Source of the DNA: Halorubrum cibi
Lineage (GTDB): Archaea > Halobacteriota > Halobacteria > Halobacteriales > Haloferacaceae
Direction: 5' to 3'
Length of the DNA: 64,000 nucleotides
Assembly: GCF_900182635.1 (NCBI RefSeq)
Contig: NZ_FXTD01000005.1
Coordinates: forward strand, 179,643-243,642
This document shows positions 1 through 8,717 of this stretch, piece after piece. Every line of letters begins with the position of its first letter. Position 1 is the first letter of the stretch. The notes under the pieces were generated by a model that made no database searches, was not told where the DNA came from, and saw nothing but the letters and a program-made list of their open reading frames with translations. The position numbers and the translations under genes are program-made.

Positions 1-246
1 AGGACCTCGGACGGCGCACCCGGCGGCGACGGGGTCGACGCCACGGAAGCCGACCTCGCGTACACTCGGACGGTCGCGGAGGCGACGCTCCGACGGATCG
101 TCGAGCCGCTGCTCGCCGAGGGAGTGACGCTCCCGTCTCTCGACGAAACGCTCGAGGAACTCACGGCCCGAACCGGTGAGAACCCCGCCGGCGGGAGTCA
201 GGGTACGGAGCGGGAGTCCGAACCGGGGAACGAAGCGGGAACATGA
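1..246 (+). CDS. C-terminal end of an unidentified protein (partial)
   Basis: The first 246 bases are open in frame 1 and end at TGA 244-246; the start lies outside the window. The visible 81 residues hold an acidic Gly/Asp-rich linker, a predicted helical stretch containing LRRIVEPLLAEG, and a polar Gly/Glu/Ser tail. Codon use is haloarchaeal, with G/C third positions. I recognise no family and name no function. It ends 47 bp before the MFS gene on the same strand, so the two may be co-transcribed. Confidence 0.6.
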   Translation, partial: RTSDGAPGGDGVDATEADLAYTRTVAEATLRRIVEPLLAEGVTLPSLDETLEELTARTGENPAGGSQGTERESEPGNEAGT

Positions 247-293
247 CGCGGTCACGCTCGGCGTGGTCGCCGCCTCACGCGGGTCCATAACCG

Positions 294-1676
294 ATGTCCC
301 GACTCCCCTCGATCGGTCTCTCGGAGTTCCCGACGGTGCTGCTCGCGGTGATCGCCAGCACCTTCTTCGTCGGGTTCGGCGGCGGCGTCGTCTTTCCCAT
401 CCTCCCGAACCTCGGCGCGGTCCTCGGCATCTCCGCGTTCATGGTCGGGGTGATCCTCTCGGCGAACCGCTGGGTCCGGCTCGTCGCCAACGCGCCCGCG
501 GGGGCGCTCGTCGATCGGTACGGGACGCGCACGCCCTTCGTCGCGGGACTGTTCATCGAGGGGATCGCCACCCTCGGGTACGTCGTCGCGATCGCGTTGC
601 CGCCGGCGGAGTCGTTCCGTCCGGTCGCGGCCGGACTGCCGGCGATCTCGATCGGCCCGCTCGCGGTCGGCTCGAGCGAGTGGTTCGCCGCCGTCGCGTT
701 CGCGGTCGCGCCCGAGACGTGGTTCCTGCTCGCGCGCGTCCTCTGGGGCGTCGGGTCCGCCGCGGTGTTCGCGACCGCCTACACCATCGCCGCGGACGTC
801 TCCGACAGCGGGTCGCGGGGGACGAACATGGGAGTCGTCCGCGGCGGCATCACGATGGGCTTTCCCGCGGGCCTCGTGCTCGGCGGGATCGTTTCCTCCG
901 TCGCGGGCAATGTCGCCGCGTTCGTCGTCGCCGCCGCGTTCGCGCTCCTCGCCAGCGTCGTCGCGTACCGACTCGTCCCCGAGACGCACGTGACGACGGA
1001 CGGCGAGAAGCAGTCGGTCAAACCGTGGGACATCGACACCTCGACGCCGGCGGTGACCGTCGGACTCGTGAACTTCGGGCTGATGTTCGCGTACATCGGG
1101 GCGCTGTTCGCGACCCTCGTGTTGTTCCTCGGTGAGGCGGAGATCTCGCTTTTCGGGCTCGCTCCGCAGGGGACCTCGGGACTGTTCATGGCCGGGACCG
1201 TGATCGCCGCGGCGGTGTTCATGTTCGCCGGCGGTCGAGTCTCGGACTCCCGCGAGTCGCGGACGCCGATCCTCTTGGCGTTCCTCGTCGTCTCGTTCGT
1301 CGGGTTCCTGCTTCTGGCGCGGGCCGGCTCGTCGCTCGAACTCGGCGTCGCCTGCGTCGCCATCGGCGCGGGACAGGGCGGGACGAGCGGTCCCATGATG
1401 GCGCTTTTAGCCGACCTGACGCCCGACGAGCGGATGGGGCGGGCCTCCGGCACCAACAACGTCTTCGGCGACATCGGGGGCGGGCTGGGTCCGATGGTGT
1501 CGCTCCCGCTCGTCGAGATCGTCGGATTCACGCCGGTGTACGCGGCGTGTGCGGTGGTCCCGCTCGTCGCCGGGATCGCGCTGCTCGTCGGGGTCCGGCG
1601 GGAGACGGGGACGTTCGTTCCCGGCCGCGACGCCGGCGAGTCGGCGGGCGGGGAGCCCGCGCCGAGCGAGGCGTGA
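294..1676 (+). CDS. MFS transporter
   Basis: This is a 460-residue integral membrane protein of the major facilitator superfamily, presumably a proton- or sodium-coupled solute exporter in the cytoplasmic membrane; the substrate cannot be read from the sequence. About 12 hydrophobic segments are visible in two halves split by a charged loop near residue 240. The loop after TM2 carries the MFS signature region (ALVDRYGTRTP, about residues 67-77), with the equivalent RVSDSRESRTP in the second half. A Gly-rich TM11 region (GDIGGGLGP) follows. The C-terminus is an acidic Gly/Glu tail. The ATG at 294 starts just upstream of the first hydrophobic segment. Confidence 0.85.
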   Translation: MSRLPSIGLSEFPTVLLAVIASTFFVGFGGGVVFPILPNLGAVLGISAFMVGVILSANRWVRLVANAPAGALVDRYGTRTPFVAGLFIEGIATLGYVVAIALPPAESFRPVAAGLPAISIGPLAVGSSEWFAAVAFAVAPETWFLLARVLWGVGSAAVFATAYTIAADVSDSGSRGTNMGVVRGGITMGFPAGLVLGGIVSSVAGNVAAFVVAAAFALLASVVAYRLVPETHVTTDGEKQSVKPWDIDTSTPAVTVGLVNFGLMFAYIGALFATLVLFLGEAEISLFGLAPQGTSGLFMAGTVIAAAVFMFAGGRVSDSRESRTPILLAFLVVSFVGFLLLARAGSSLELGVACVAIGAGQGGTSGPMMALLADLTPDERMGRASGTNNVFGDIGGGLGPMVSLPLVEIVGFTPVYAACAVVPLVAGIALLVGVRRETGTFVPGRDAGESAGGEPAPSEA

Positions 1677-1760
1677 GTCGCGCGTCCGGCCGAGGCGTGA
1701 CCGGACGTCGTTGGACCGCCGTATGCGAACCGCTCGCGCCCGCTGGACGAAAGAACAACC

Positions 1761-1770
1761 GTTAAAAGTC
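1761..1770 (+). promoter_or_regulatory. TATA-like promoter of rpl11
   Basis: GTTAAAAGTC lies about 27 bp before the ATG of the L11 gene. This is the usual haloarchaeal TATA position for a leaderless transcript beginning at or next to the start codon. No Shine-Dalgarno sequence is seen between it and the ATG. Confidence 0.6.
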
Positions 1771-1790
1771 ATCGGCGGGTTCGTACGGAC

Positions 1791-2267
1791 ATGGCTGGAA
1801 CCATCGAAGCGCTCGTCCCCGGCGGGCAGGCCAACCCCGGTCCGCCGCTCGGCCCGGAACTCGGCCCGACGCCGGTGGACGTGCAGGACGTCGTGAACCG
1901 GATCAACGAGGAGACCGCCGCGTTCGACGGCATGGAGGTCCCCGTCACCGTCGAGTACGAGGACGACGGTTCCTTCACGATCGAGGTCGGCGTCCCGCCG
2001 ACCGCGGAGCTGATCAAGGACGAGGCCGGCTTCGAGACGGGCTCCGGCGAGCCCCAGAAGGACTTCGTCTCCGACATGTCCGTCGAGCAGGTGAAGAAGG
2101 TCGCCGAGCAGAAGTCGAGCGACCTGCTGGCGTACGACACGAAGAACGCCGCCAAGGAGGTCGGCGGCACCTGCGCCTCCCTCGGCGTCACCATCGAGGG
2201 CGAGGACGCCCGGACGTTCGACGACCGCGTCGACGCCGGCGACTACGACGACGTCCTCGAGGCGTAA
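1791..2267 (+). CDS. rpl11: 50S ribosomal protein L11
   Basis: The 158-residue product is archaeal ribosomal protein uL11, which binds the GTPase-associated region of 23S rRNA at the base of the L12 stalk. The N-terminal domain carries the conserved GGQANPGPPLGPELGP proline/glycine loop (about residues 10-25). The C-terminal rRNA-binding domain includes AKEVGGTCASLGV (about residues 125-137). The acidic C-terminal extension is typical of haloarchaea. The gene stands alone here, away from the L1-L10-L12 genes, and has its own TATA element with a leaderless start. Confidence 0.97.
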   Translation: MAGTIEALVPGGQANPGPPLGPELGPTPVDVQDVVNRINEETAAFDGMEVPVTVEYEDDGSFTIEVGVPPTAELIKDEAGFETGSGEPQKDFVSDMSVEQVKKVAEQKSSDLLAYDTKNAAKEVGGTCASLGVTIEGEDARTFDDRVDAGDYDDVLEA

Positions 2268-2403
2268 CGGCCCGGTTCCTTCGGTCACGCTTCCTGCGGC
2301 TTTCGCTCCGTCTTCGACTCCGTACGGTCGTCGCCGTCGACTCCGCCAGCCGACGGCTTCCGCCTTCGGAGGGCAGATACGTCCTCGCGGCGAACTCCCG
2401 CCG

Positions 2404-2427
2404 ATGACCGCGAGAATCAGCCGATGA
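2404..2427 (+). CDS. 7-codon leader ORF overlapping the next gene
   Basis: ATG 2404 opens a 7-codon frame (MTARISR) whose TGA (2425-2427) overlaps the ATG of the luciferase-like gene at 2424 in an ATGA arrangement. An AGATAC TATA-like element at 2376-2381 lies about 26 bp upstream, so a leaderless transcript would begin at this ATG. Translation of the main gene could therefore depend on termination-reinitiation. It may equally be a chance ORF. Confidence 0.3.
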   Translation: MTARISR

Positions 2428-3350
2428 CCGGGACGGACCACGAGAACCGGGGATACCGGCGGCTCTTCGACCCCGACGGGCTGACCTTCGGGATCGGTTT
2501 CCCGCTCACCGGGACGAGGGAGTCGACGCCGGCGGCGGCGGCAGAGGAAGTACGGCTCGCGAGCCGCGCGGAGTCCGTCGGCTTCGACGGACTCTGGGCG
2601 CGAGACGTGCCGACCTACTGGCCGCGGTTCGGCGATGCCGGCGGCGCGTTCGACCCCTGGCCGCTGCTCTCGCACGTCGCCGCGCACACGGAGTCGATCG
2701 CGCTCGGCACCTCGAGCGTCGTGTTGCCGCTCCGGCACCCGATCCACGTCGCGAAGTCCGCGGCGACCGTCGACCGGCTCTCCGATGGGCGAGTGGTCCT
2801 CGGGGTCGCCTCCGGCGACCGCGACCCGGAGTACCCGGCGTTCGGCGTCGACGCCGACGAGCGCGGGGCCGCGTTCCGCGAGCGCGTCGAGGCGATCCGG
2901 ACGATCTGGAGCGAGGAGTTCCCCGCCATCGCCGGCGAGTGGGGGGAACTCGAGGGCGACCTCGACGTGTTGCCGAAGCCGACGACCGACACGCTCCCGC
3001 TCCTCCCGACGGGGAACGCCCGGCAGTCCGACGAGTGGATCGCCGAGCACGGCGACGGCTGGCTCTTCTATCACCTCCCCGAGAAGACGCTTCGGTCCTA
3101 CCTCGACCGCTGGCGCGAACTCGCCGGAGAGAAGCCGTTCGTCATCGCCGTCAGGGTCGCGCTCGCCGACGACCCCGACGCCGACCCCGAGCACCTCCAT
3201 CTCGGCTTTCGCGCGGGCGTCCGCTGGTTCCGCGAGTACTTCCGCGACCTCGAGGCGTACGGCCTCGATCACGTCATCGTCGGCCTCCAGGCCGATGACC
3301 CGGCCGCCGCGATGACGACGTTCGCCGAGGAGGTCGTCGACGAGCTGTAG
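2424..3350 (+). CDS. LLM-class flavin-dependent oxidoreductase
   Basis: This 308-residue protein belongs to the bacterial luciferase-like monooxygenase / F420-dependent oxidoreductase fold, a TIM barrel using FMNH2 or F420. Family features include GLWARDVP near residue 56 and GTSSVVLPLRHPIHVAKSAAT near residue 93, typical of strand 3/helix 3 in this family. VLGVASGDRDPEYPAFG near residue 127 forms part of the cofactor phosphate site. Substrate and cofactor cannot be fixed from sequence. The start at 2424 overlaps a 7-codon leader ORF. Confidence 0.85.
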   Translation: MTGTDHENRGYRRLFDPDGLTFGIGFPLTGTRESTPAAAAEEVRLASRAESVGFDGLWARDVPTYWPRFGDAGGAFDPWPLLSHVAAHTESIALGTSSVVLPLRHPIHVAKSAATVDRLSDGRVVLGVASGDRDPEYPAFGVDADERGAAFRERVEAIRTIWSEEFPAIAGEWGELEGDLDVLPKPTTDTLPLLPTGNARQSDEWIAEHGDGWLFYHLPEKTLRSYLDRWRELAGEKPFVIAVRVALADDPDADPEHLHLGFRAGVRWFREYFRDLEAYGLDHVIVGLQADDPAAAMTTFAEEVVDEL

Positions 3351-3433
3351 CCGGGGACCGCACCCGACGAGCCGTCGCCGCGAGGCCCCTCGAAACCCGA
3401 ACCGACTTCCTCCCCCCGGCCGGACGGGAGGAC

Positions 3434-4420
3434 ATGACTCGACTCCTCGTCGCCGGCGAGACGCTCATCGACTTCGTTCCGGAGGGCCACGGTGCGCTCG
3501 ACGCCGTCGAGACGTTCCACCGCCGGGCCGGGGGCGCGCCCGCCAACGTCGCGGTCGGGCTCTCGCGCCTGGAGGAGCCCCCGCTGTTCTGGACCCGCCT
3601 CGGCGACGACGCGTTCGGCGACTACCTCGCCCGGACGCTCGCCGAGGAGGGCGTGCGCGAGGACCTGATCGAGCGCGACCCGGACGCCGACACGACCCTC
3701 GTCTTCGTGAGCCTCGATCCCGACGCGGACCGGGCGTTCAGCTTCCACCGGAACGGGACCGCGGACACGCGGATGCGCCCGGGAACCGTCGGTGACGACG
3801 AACTCGCGGACACCGGGTGGGTCCACGCGGGGGGCGTCGTTCTCGCGGACGAGCCGAGCCGAACGGCGACGTTCGACCTGCTCTCGCGCGCGAACGACGC
3901 CGACGCGGTCGTCTCCTTCGACCCGAACGCCCGCCCGGAGCTGTTCGAGGGCACGGAGTTCGTCGACACCTGCCGACGCGCTCTCGAGCTTTCGGACGTG
4001 GCGAAGGCCACCGCCGAGGACCTCGTCGCGGCGGGGATCGCGGAGCCGGACGCCGACGACGAGGACGCGGACGAACTCGCCCGCGCCGTCTGTGATCTGG
4101 GGCCTCACACCGCGCTCCTCACCCGCGGCCCGGACGGTTCGCTCGCGCGGGCGACCCCGGACGCGCCGTGGAACCCGACCGGCGAGCCGCTGGTGGTCGA
4201 ACACGAGGGGTACCCGATCGACCCCGTCGACACGACCGGCGCGGGAGACGCGTTCACTGCGGGCGCGATCGCGGCGCTGTCGGCCGGCGAGTCCCTCTCG
4301 GAGGCGCTGGCGTTCGCGAACGCCGTGGCGGCGCGATCGACCACCGCGAAGGGGGCGATGACGGCGCTCCCGACGCGTTCGGAGGTCGAGGAGTTTCGGG
4401 AGGCGAACGGCTCGACGTAG
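3434..4420 (+). CDS. PfkB-family sugar kinase (fructokinase-like)
   Basis: A ribokinase/PfkB-family kinase of 328 residues that phosphorylates a sugar, probably a ketohexose or related sugar, using ATP. The N-terminal PfkB signature region GGAPANVAVGLSRL begins near residue 33. The C-terminal signature DTTGAGDAF (about residues 263-271) contains the catalytic Asp and the anion-hole glycines. The family is also used by KDG kinases, so fructokinase is only the closest label. GGGAGG at 3426-3431 sits just before the ATG and may act as a ribosome binding site. The gene follows the luciferase-like gene by 83 bp. Confidence 0.85.
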   Translation: MTRLLVAGETLIDFVPEGHGALDAVETFHRRAGGAPANVAVGLSRLEEPPLFWTRLGDDAFGDYLARTLAEEGVREDLIERDPDADTTLVFVSLDPDADRAFSFHRNGTADTRMRPGTVGDDELADTGWVHAGGVVLADEPSRTATFDLLSRANDADAVVSFDPNARPELFEGTEFVDTCRRALELSDVAKATAEDLVAAGIAEPDADDEDADELARAVCDLGPHTALLTRGPDGSLARATPDAPWNPTGEPLVVEHEGYPIDPVDTTGAGDAFTAGAIAALSAGESLSEALAFANAVAARSTTAKGAMTALPTRSEVEEFREANGST

Positions 4421-4509
4421 GAGCGTCGGGGGAAGTCGTCGAGGAAGGCCGTCGAGGGAGGATGATCATCAGAACTCGTCGGAGGGGAACCGTCCGGAGG
4501 TTCCGACGT

Positions 4510-4845
4510 TCAGGCCGGATCCGCCTTCGTCACCTCGATCTCGACGTCGTCGGGGTCGACGCCGATCCGCGCGAACTGGGTCCGGACGTGCTCGCGAGCC
4601 GCGGCCACCGCCCGATCGCGGGTGTCGAAGCCGCGCGGCATCGGCTCCTCGAACGCGACGCGGATCTCCTCGCCCTCGACGAGGAGCGGGGATCCGCCGC
4701 TCTCGACCTGATAAAAGGAGTCGCACACCCAGACGTACGCGGCGTCCTCGTCGGGTGCGCCCTTGTACGTCGGCGGCTCCTCGCCGCGCTCGAACACCGT
4801 CCCGGTGAGGTCGGTCCCGCCGCCGCTGCCGCGAACGAGTATCAT
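4510..4845 (-). CDS. Conserved haloarchaeal hypothetical protein
   Basis: A 111-residue soluble acidic protein with no membrane segment. It starts MILVRGSGGGTDLTG and has a beta-rich first half followed by a helical RAVAAAREHVRTQF segment, ending in a strand EIEVTKAD. The mix reads as a small alpha/beta fold of the type conserved among halophilic archaea. I cannot assign a function. It is transcribed opposite to its neighbours; a TTTTTACC TATA-like element lies about 25 bp upstream on the minus strand near 4868-4875. Confidence 0.7.
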   Translation of the reverse strand: MILVRGSGGGTDLTGTVFERGEEPPTYKGAPDEDAAYVWVCDSFYQVESGGSPLLVEGEEIRVAFEEPMPRGFDTRDRAVAAAREHVRTQFARIGVDPDDVEIEVTKADPA

Positions 4846-4946
4846 GTCTCCGGTAGGACCCCTACCGGTAAAAACGGACCGCGACCGCGACCGATCCCCC
4901 GGCGCGTGGGGGAAACGCTTTCGGCCTGCGCGACGGTGGCTCGGAC

Positions 4947-6839
4947 ATGACTCTCGAGGACTTCAGCGAGTACACCGACGAGGGTGGCGGCGCCGACGAC
5001 GCCGACGCGACGGAGACCGGAGTGGACACCGCCGCGGCGACCGACGGGATCGACGCAGCCGCGGGCTCCGGAGACGGGTCTCCCGACGACGCGGACGACG
5101 TCACTGGTCCCGACGGCGGTGCGGACGAGGAGTTCGCCGCCTACGACGTCGACCCCGCCGGCAGCGACGCCGGGCTCGGGGTCGTCTCGGTGTCACAGGG
5201 ACTCCGGATCTCGGAGGAGGAGGACGACACGGCGCTCAAGGCGTTCGTCACGACCGGTAACCGCGACGCGATCCGACTGGGGAAGTACCTCGTGGTCCCG
5301 TACCCCAACGGCGAGCGGCTCTTCTCGCGTATCACGGCCCTGGAGTACGCCCAGGAGTTCCAGTCGGACGACGCGACCGAGATACACGCTCGCCGACAGA
5401 TGCGCCGCGACGACTTCGCCGAACGCGACTACAAGTTCATGGCCGAACTCGAACCCATGTCGATCGTGTACGATGACGACGGCGGCTTGAGCCGGCGGAT
5501 GACGGACCGGGTTCCCAAGCCGGGCGCGGTCGTCGAGGAGGCCGCGGATGACGCGGAGATCAAGACCGGGCTGAAGATCCCCGAGGAGGGCGTCTTCCTC
5601 GGTCACCTCTCCGTCGGTGGCGAGAAGGTTCGGACCGCCGCCGAGCCCCCGACGGTCGACTACCGTATCACGGACGACTACGCCGACGGCGACCCGCTCG
5701 CGTTCAGACACACGCTCGTCGCCGGCGGGACGGGGTCGGGGAAGACCCACGCCTCGAAGAACGTGCTCCGGCAGTACCTCGACCCCGACCGGACGTACCC
5801 GATGGACGACGGCCGGGAGGCGCGGATGGCGGTGGTCCAGTTCGATCCGCAGGACGAGTACGCGCAGATGCACGACGACAACCCCGCGATGGACGCCTCG
5901 ACCGCCCGGCGGTTCGAGCGCGAGGGGATCGCCCACGGCGGCCACGACGACACGGTCGCGCTCGTGCCGAAGGTCCCGAACGCGACGTATCCCGGCGAGG
6001 GACACCGCGCCGAGCGGGTGGAGTTCACGATCCCGTTCTCCATGGTGAACGAGTACGACATGCCGTGGCTCGTCGCCGGCTCCGGGCTCAACGAGAACCA
6101 GTATCCGGCGCTTTTGACGCTTCTCAATCGATTCTTCTCCGATTACGGCGACTCGGGAACCTACCGGCAGTTCCTCTCGTTTCTCGACGACCCGGCGCTC
6201 AAAGAGGAACTCGACGAGTCCGGGCGGGTCCACGAGAAGACGTTCGAGGCGGTCATGCGCCGAGTTCGCGGCGTTCCCGGCGGCGTCTTCGACGGCGACG
6301 CCAAGCCGATCACCGACCTCGACCACACGCTCGTCCGTTCGGGCGGACTCAGCGTCGTTCCGACGTACCACCTCCCGACCTCGAGACAGAAGGAGATCGT
6401 CGTGCTCGCGGTCTCGACGATGCTCGTCGGGGACAAGCTCTCGAACGACCCGCGAAGCGACCGGATCAAGGAGACTCCCCTCCTCATCGGGATGGACGAG
6501 GCGCACAACTTCCTCGCGGACGCCGACAACGTCCAGGCGCGAAAGGTCCTCGACACGTTCACCGAGGCGGCGAAACAGGGGCGAAAGGAGCGACTCGGGC
6601 TCTTCTTAATCACGCAGGACCCGCAGGACGTGGCCGAGTCCGTGTTCAAACAGGTGAACACGAAGATCGTGTTGAACCTCGGTGACGAGGACGCCATCGC
6701 GAGCGTGAACATTCCCTCGAACCTCGCGGGGAAGGTGCCGTACATGGAGAAGGGTCAGATGGCCGTCTACTCGCCGGACAACTCGGAGCCCGTCGAGCTG
6801 ATCGGGCTGTCGACGTGCGTCACCCGACACGGGAAGTGA
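4947..6839 (+). CDS. HerA-like / DUF87 ATP-binding protein
   Basis: A 630-residue hexameric-translocase-type ATPase related to HerA/VirB4. The first 70 residues are a disordered Asp/Ala/Gly-rich tail. A beta-barrel-like segment (about 75-150) resembles the HAS-barrel that precedes HerA ATPase cores. Walker A is GGTGSGKTH near residue 260, and Walker B is LIGMDEAHNF near 512. A sensor-like LGLFLITQDPQDV follows near 551. HerA partners with the NurA nuclease in DNA end resection, but no nurA lies here, so this may be a paralogue with a different role. The next gene downstream is a UspA protein on the same strand. Confidence 0.85.
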   Translation: MTLEDFSEYTDEGGGADDADATETGVDTAAATDGIDAAAGSGDGSPDDADDVTGPDGGADEEFAAYDVDPAGSDAGLGVVSVSQGLRISEEEDDTALKAFVTTGNRDAIRLGKYLVVPYPNGERLFSRITALEYAQEFQSDDATEIHARRQMRRDDFAERDYKFMAELEPMSIVYDDDGGLSRRMTDRVPKPGAVVEEAADDAEIKTGLKIPEEGVFLGHLSVGGEKVRTAAEPPTVDYRITDDYADGDPLAFRHTLVAGGTGSGKTHASKNVLRQYLDPDRTYPMDDGREARMAVVQFDPQDEYAQMHDDNPAMDASTARRFEREGIAHGGHDDTVALVPKVPNATYPGEGHRAERVEFTIPFSMVNEYDMPWLVAGSGLNENQYPALLTLLNRFFSDYGDSGTYRQFLSFLDDPALKEELDESGRVHEKTFEAVMRRVRGVPGGVFDGDAKPITDLDHTLVRSGGLSVVPTYHLPTSRQKEIVVLAVSTMLVGDKLSNDPRSDRIKETPLLIGMDEAHNFLADADNVQARKVLDTFTEAAKQGRKERLGLFLITQDPQDVAESVFKQVNTKIVLNLGDEDAIASVNIPSNLAGKVPYMEKGQMAVYSPDNSEPVELIGLSTCVTRHGK

Positions 6840-6936
6840 CCGGCCCGTCACCGCGGGTGACCACCTCGTCGCGGCGCGTTTTCAGGGTCGAGAAACCGCC
6901 GACGCGTTTTTGAGACGACCGCGAGAATCCTCGGGC

Positions 6937-7383
6937 ATGACCAAACGGATCCTCGTGGCGGTCGACGGCTCGGAGGAGGCGGCCGAAGCGCTCCGGTTCG
7001 CGGCCGAGGAGTGGCCGGACGCCGACCTGACGGCGCTTCACGTGATAAATCCCGCCGACTCGACGACCGGCGCGGACGGCGGATTCCCCGGCGCGGTCGA
7101 CCAGTGGTACGACAGCGCGAAGAACCGGGGCGAGCGGATCCTCGCGGACGCGACCGACCGTATCGACCGCGACGTCGCGACGCGACTGGAGGTCGGCCGA
7201 CCGACCACGACGATCCTCGACGTCGCCGCCGGAGAGGAGAGTCCCGAGGGTGAAGACGGCGAACCGTTCGACCACGTCGTGCTCGCGAGCCGCGGACGCA
7301 CGGGGCTCTCGCGCGTCGTCCTCGGGAGCGTCGCCGAGGGCGTCGTTCGGCGCGCCGAGGTCCCGGTGACAGTCGTTCGGTGA
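6937..7383 (+). CDS. Universal stress protein UspA family
   Basis: A 148-residue single-domain Usp protein, a cytoplasmic Rossmann-like nucleotide-binding fold. It begins KRILVAVDGSEEA and ends with the ATP-binding signature region GRTGLSRVVLGSVAEGVVRR. The G-2x-G-9x-G(S/T) pattern seen in ATP-binding Usps is largely kept. The ATG at 6937 was chosen over an in-frame TTG at 6910 because CGTTTTTGA at about 6905-6913 is a well-placed TATA for leaderless initiation at 6937. Target and stress signal are unknown. Confidence 0.9.
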   Translation: MTKRILVAVDGSEEAAEALRFAAEEWPDADLTALHVINPADSTTGADGGFPGAVDQWYDSAKNRGERILADATDRIDRDVATRLEVGRPTTTILDVAAGEESPEGEDGEPFDHVVLASRGRTGLSRVVLGSVAEGVVRRAEVPVTVVR

Positions 7384-7384
7384 G

Positions 7385-7780
7385 CTACGGAGACCCGTCG
7401 GATCCCGCATCCGACCCGTTCACGTCGTCGCCACCCGGCTCGGCCTCGGTGCCTTCCGCGTCGCCGGCGCGGTCCGAATCGCCGGCCCCTTCCGCGTCGC
7501 CGGCGCGGTCCGCGGCGACGATCGTTCCGAGCATCGACCATCCGTCCTCGTCGGGACCGGATCGCCCGAGAAGCACCCGCTCGTGGTCCTCCGAGGTGAC
7601 GAGCCGGAAGGCGGCGTCGGCGTCCGCGTCGGTCCGGGCGCCCTCGCCGCGGAACTCGCGCTGGAAGAACTCCGTCGAGGAGAACTCGAAGACGCCGGAC
7701 TCGCCGGAGTCGAGTTCGAGGCGGATCGGATCGGGCTGGACGTTGTGGATCCGTTTGGCGATCGGGTGGAGATCTGGCAT
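7385..7780 (-). CDS. Conserved haloarchaeal hypothetical protein
   Basis: A 131-residue protein beginning MPDLHPIAKRIHNVQPDPIRL. The first 85 residues look like a compact beta-rich domain, with EFSSTEFFQREFRGEG in the middle. The last 45 are a low-complexity Asp/Gly/Ala/Glu tail. Start 7780 is preferred over 7840 because TTTTTATTC at 7800-7808 (minus strand) is placed 22-28 bp upstream of it. It is convergent with the UspA gene, whose stop is one base away. No function is recognised. Confidence 0.65.
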   Translation of the reverse strand: MPDLHPIAKRIHNVQPDPIRLELDSGESGVFEFSSTEFFQREFRGEGARTDADADAAFRLVTSEDHERVLLGRSGPDEDGWSMLGTIVAADRAGDAEGAGDSDRAGDAEGTEAEPGGDDVNGSDAGSDGSP

Positions 7781-7999
7781 ACCGGAACTCGGTCGGTCGA
7801 GAATAAAAACCCGGTGAGCGCGCCGGGCGTTAGAAGACACGGGAGCTTCTTACTAACCGATCAATCAATTCCGCTCGAGCACAGCCATCTCGTCTCGGGG
7901 AATCAACGGAGCAGTACGCAGATACGAGCTGAGGCGTGATATGCGGGATCTGATCGGAGAGTCAAAACCGTTATTTGACCGGAGAAACAGCCCCCGGTA

Positions 8000-8602
8000 A
8001 TGGTCGACGCGCCGGAACGGTCCGTCTCGGACGCGGACGAGGAGATCATGCGTGCGACGTACCGGGCCCTGCGCGAACACGGCTACGCAGATCTCACGAT
8101 CAAACGGATCGCCGCGGAGTACGGCAAATCGACCGCTGCGATCCACTACCACTACGAGACGAAGGACGACCTGCTCGCGGCGTTTCTCGAATACATCCTC
8201 GATCGGTTCGTCGCGGCGATCCACGACGTGGAGACGACCGATCCGGAACGGCGGCTGGATCTGCTCTTGGACAAACTGCTCGTCGACGCCGAGGACCACT
8301 ACGACCTGCTCGTCGCGATGTTGGAGATGCGGAGTCAGGCGCCCTACAAGGAGGCGTTCGGCGAGCGCTTCCGACGGAACGACGAGTACGTCCGGTACCT
8401 GCTCCGGACGGTGATCGACGACGGGATCGCCGAGGGCGTCTTCGCGGACGCCGACGCCGAACGGGTCGCGAGCGCGCTCATGACGATCGTCGACGGGGCG
8501 CGCACCAGGGCCGCGGTGTTGGAGGACCCGACCGAGCTCGCCGCGGCGCGGCGCGTCACAGACGAGTACGTGACTGCCACGCTCCTCGCGGACGAGTCAT
8601 GA
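8000..8602 (+). CDS. TetR/AcrR-family transcriptional regulator
   Basis: A 200-residue one-component repressor. The N-terminal helix-turn-helix (about residues 12-55) includes ALREHGYADLTIKRIAAEYG and AAIHYHYETKDDLL, diagnostic of TetR. The remaining all-helical C-terminal domain would bind a ligand and dimerise. GTTATTTGA at about 7969-7977 gives a TATA some 25-30 bp before the ATG, suggesting leaderless translation. An imperfect inverted region (GTTAG...CTAAC, about 7829-7858) lies in the long upstream gap and could be an operator. The regulated gene may be itself or the sulfatase-fold operon that follows. Confidence 0.9.
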   Translation: MVDAPERSVSDADEEIMRATYRALREHGYADLTIKRIAAEYGKSTAAIHYHYETKDDLLAAFLEYILDRFVAAIHDVETTDPERRLDLLLDKLLVDAEDHYDLLVAMLEMRSQAPYKEAFGERFRRNDEYVRYLLRTVIDDGIAEGVFADADAERVASALMTIVDGARTRAAVLEDPTELAAARRVTDEYVTATLLADES

Positions 8603-8663
8603 ATCGGGGTTCGTGGGCGGTACCGAAAGGGTAAAAGCCGAAACTGACCATGGTACAGCCATC

Positions 8664-8717
8664 GTGACCGCGTTCTCGATCGGAACCTCGACAGGGGTGT
8701 CATCGACCCGTGGGTGA
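8664..8717 (+). CDS. 17-codon leader ORF overlapping the sulfatase-fold gene
   Basis: GTG 8664 opens a 17-codon frame ending at TGA 8715-8717, inside the GTG start (8710) of the next gene. A GGTAAAAG TATA-like element at 8630-8637 lies about 27-30 bp upstream of the GTG. A still shorter 5-codon frame (8650-8667, MVQPS) overlaps this GTG in turn. The chain of overlapping starts and stops suggests translational coupling but could be fortuitous. Confidence 0.25.
   Translation: MTAFSIGTSTGVSSTRG

Noticed and set aside
8650..8667. A five-codon ORF (MVQPS) overlapping the 17-codon leader.
   Set aside because: It is too short to support on its own and is mentioned only as part of the overlap chain before the sulfatase-fold gene.
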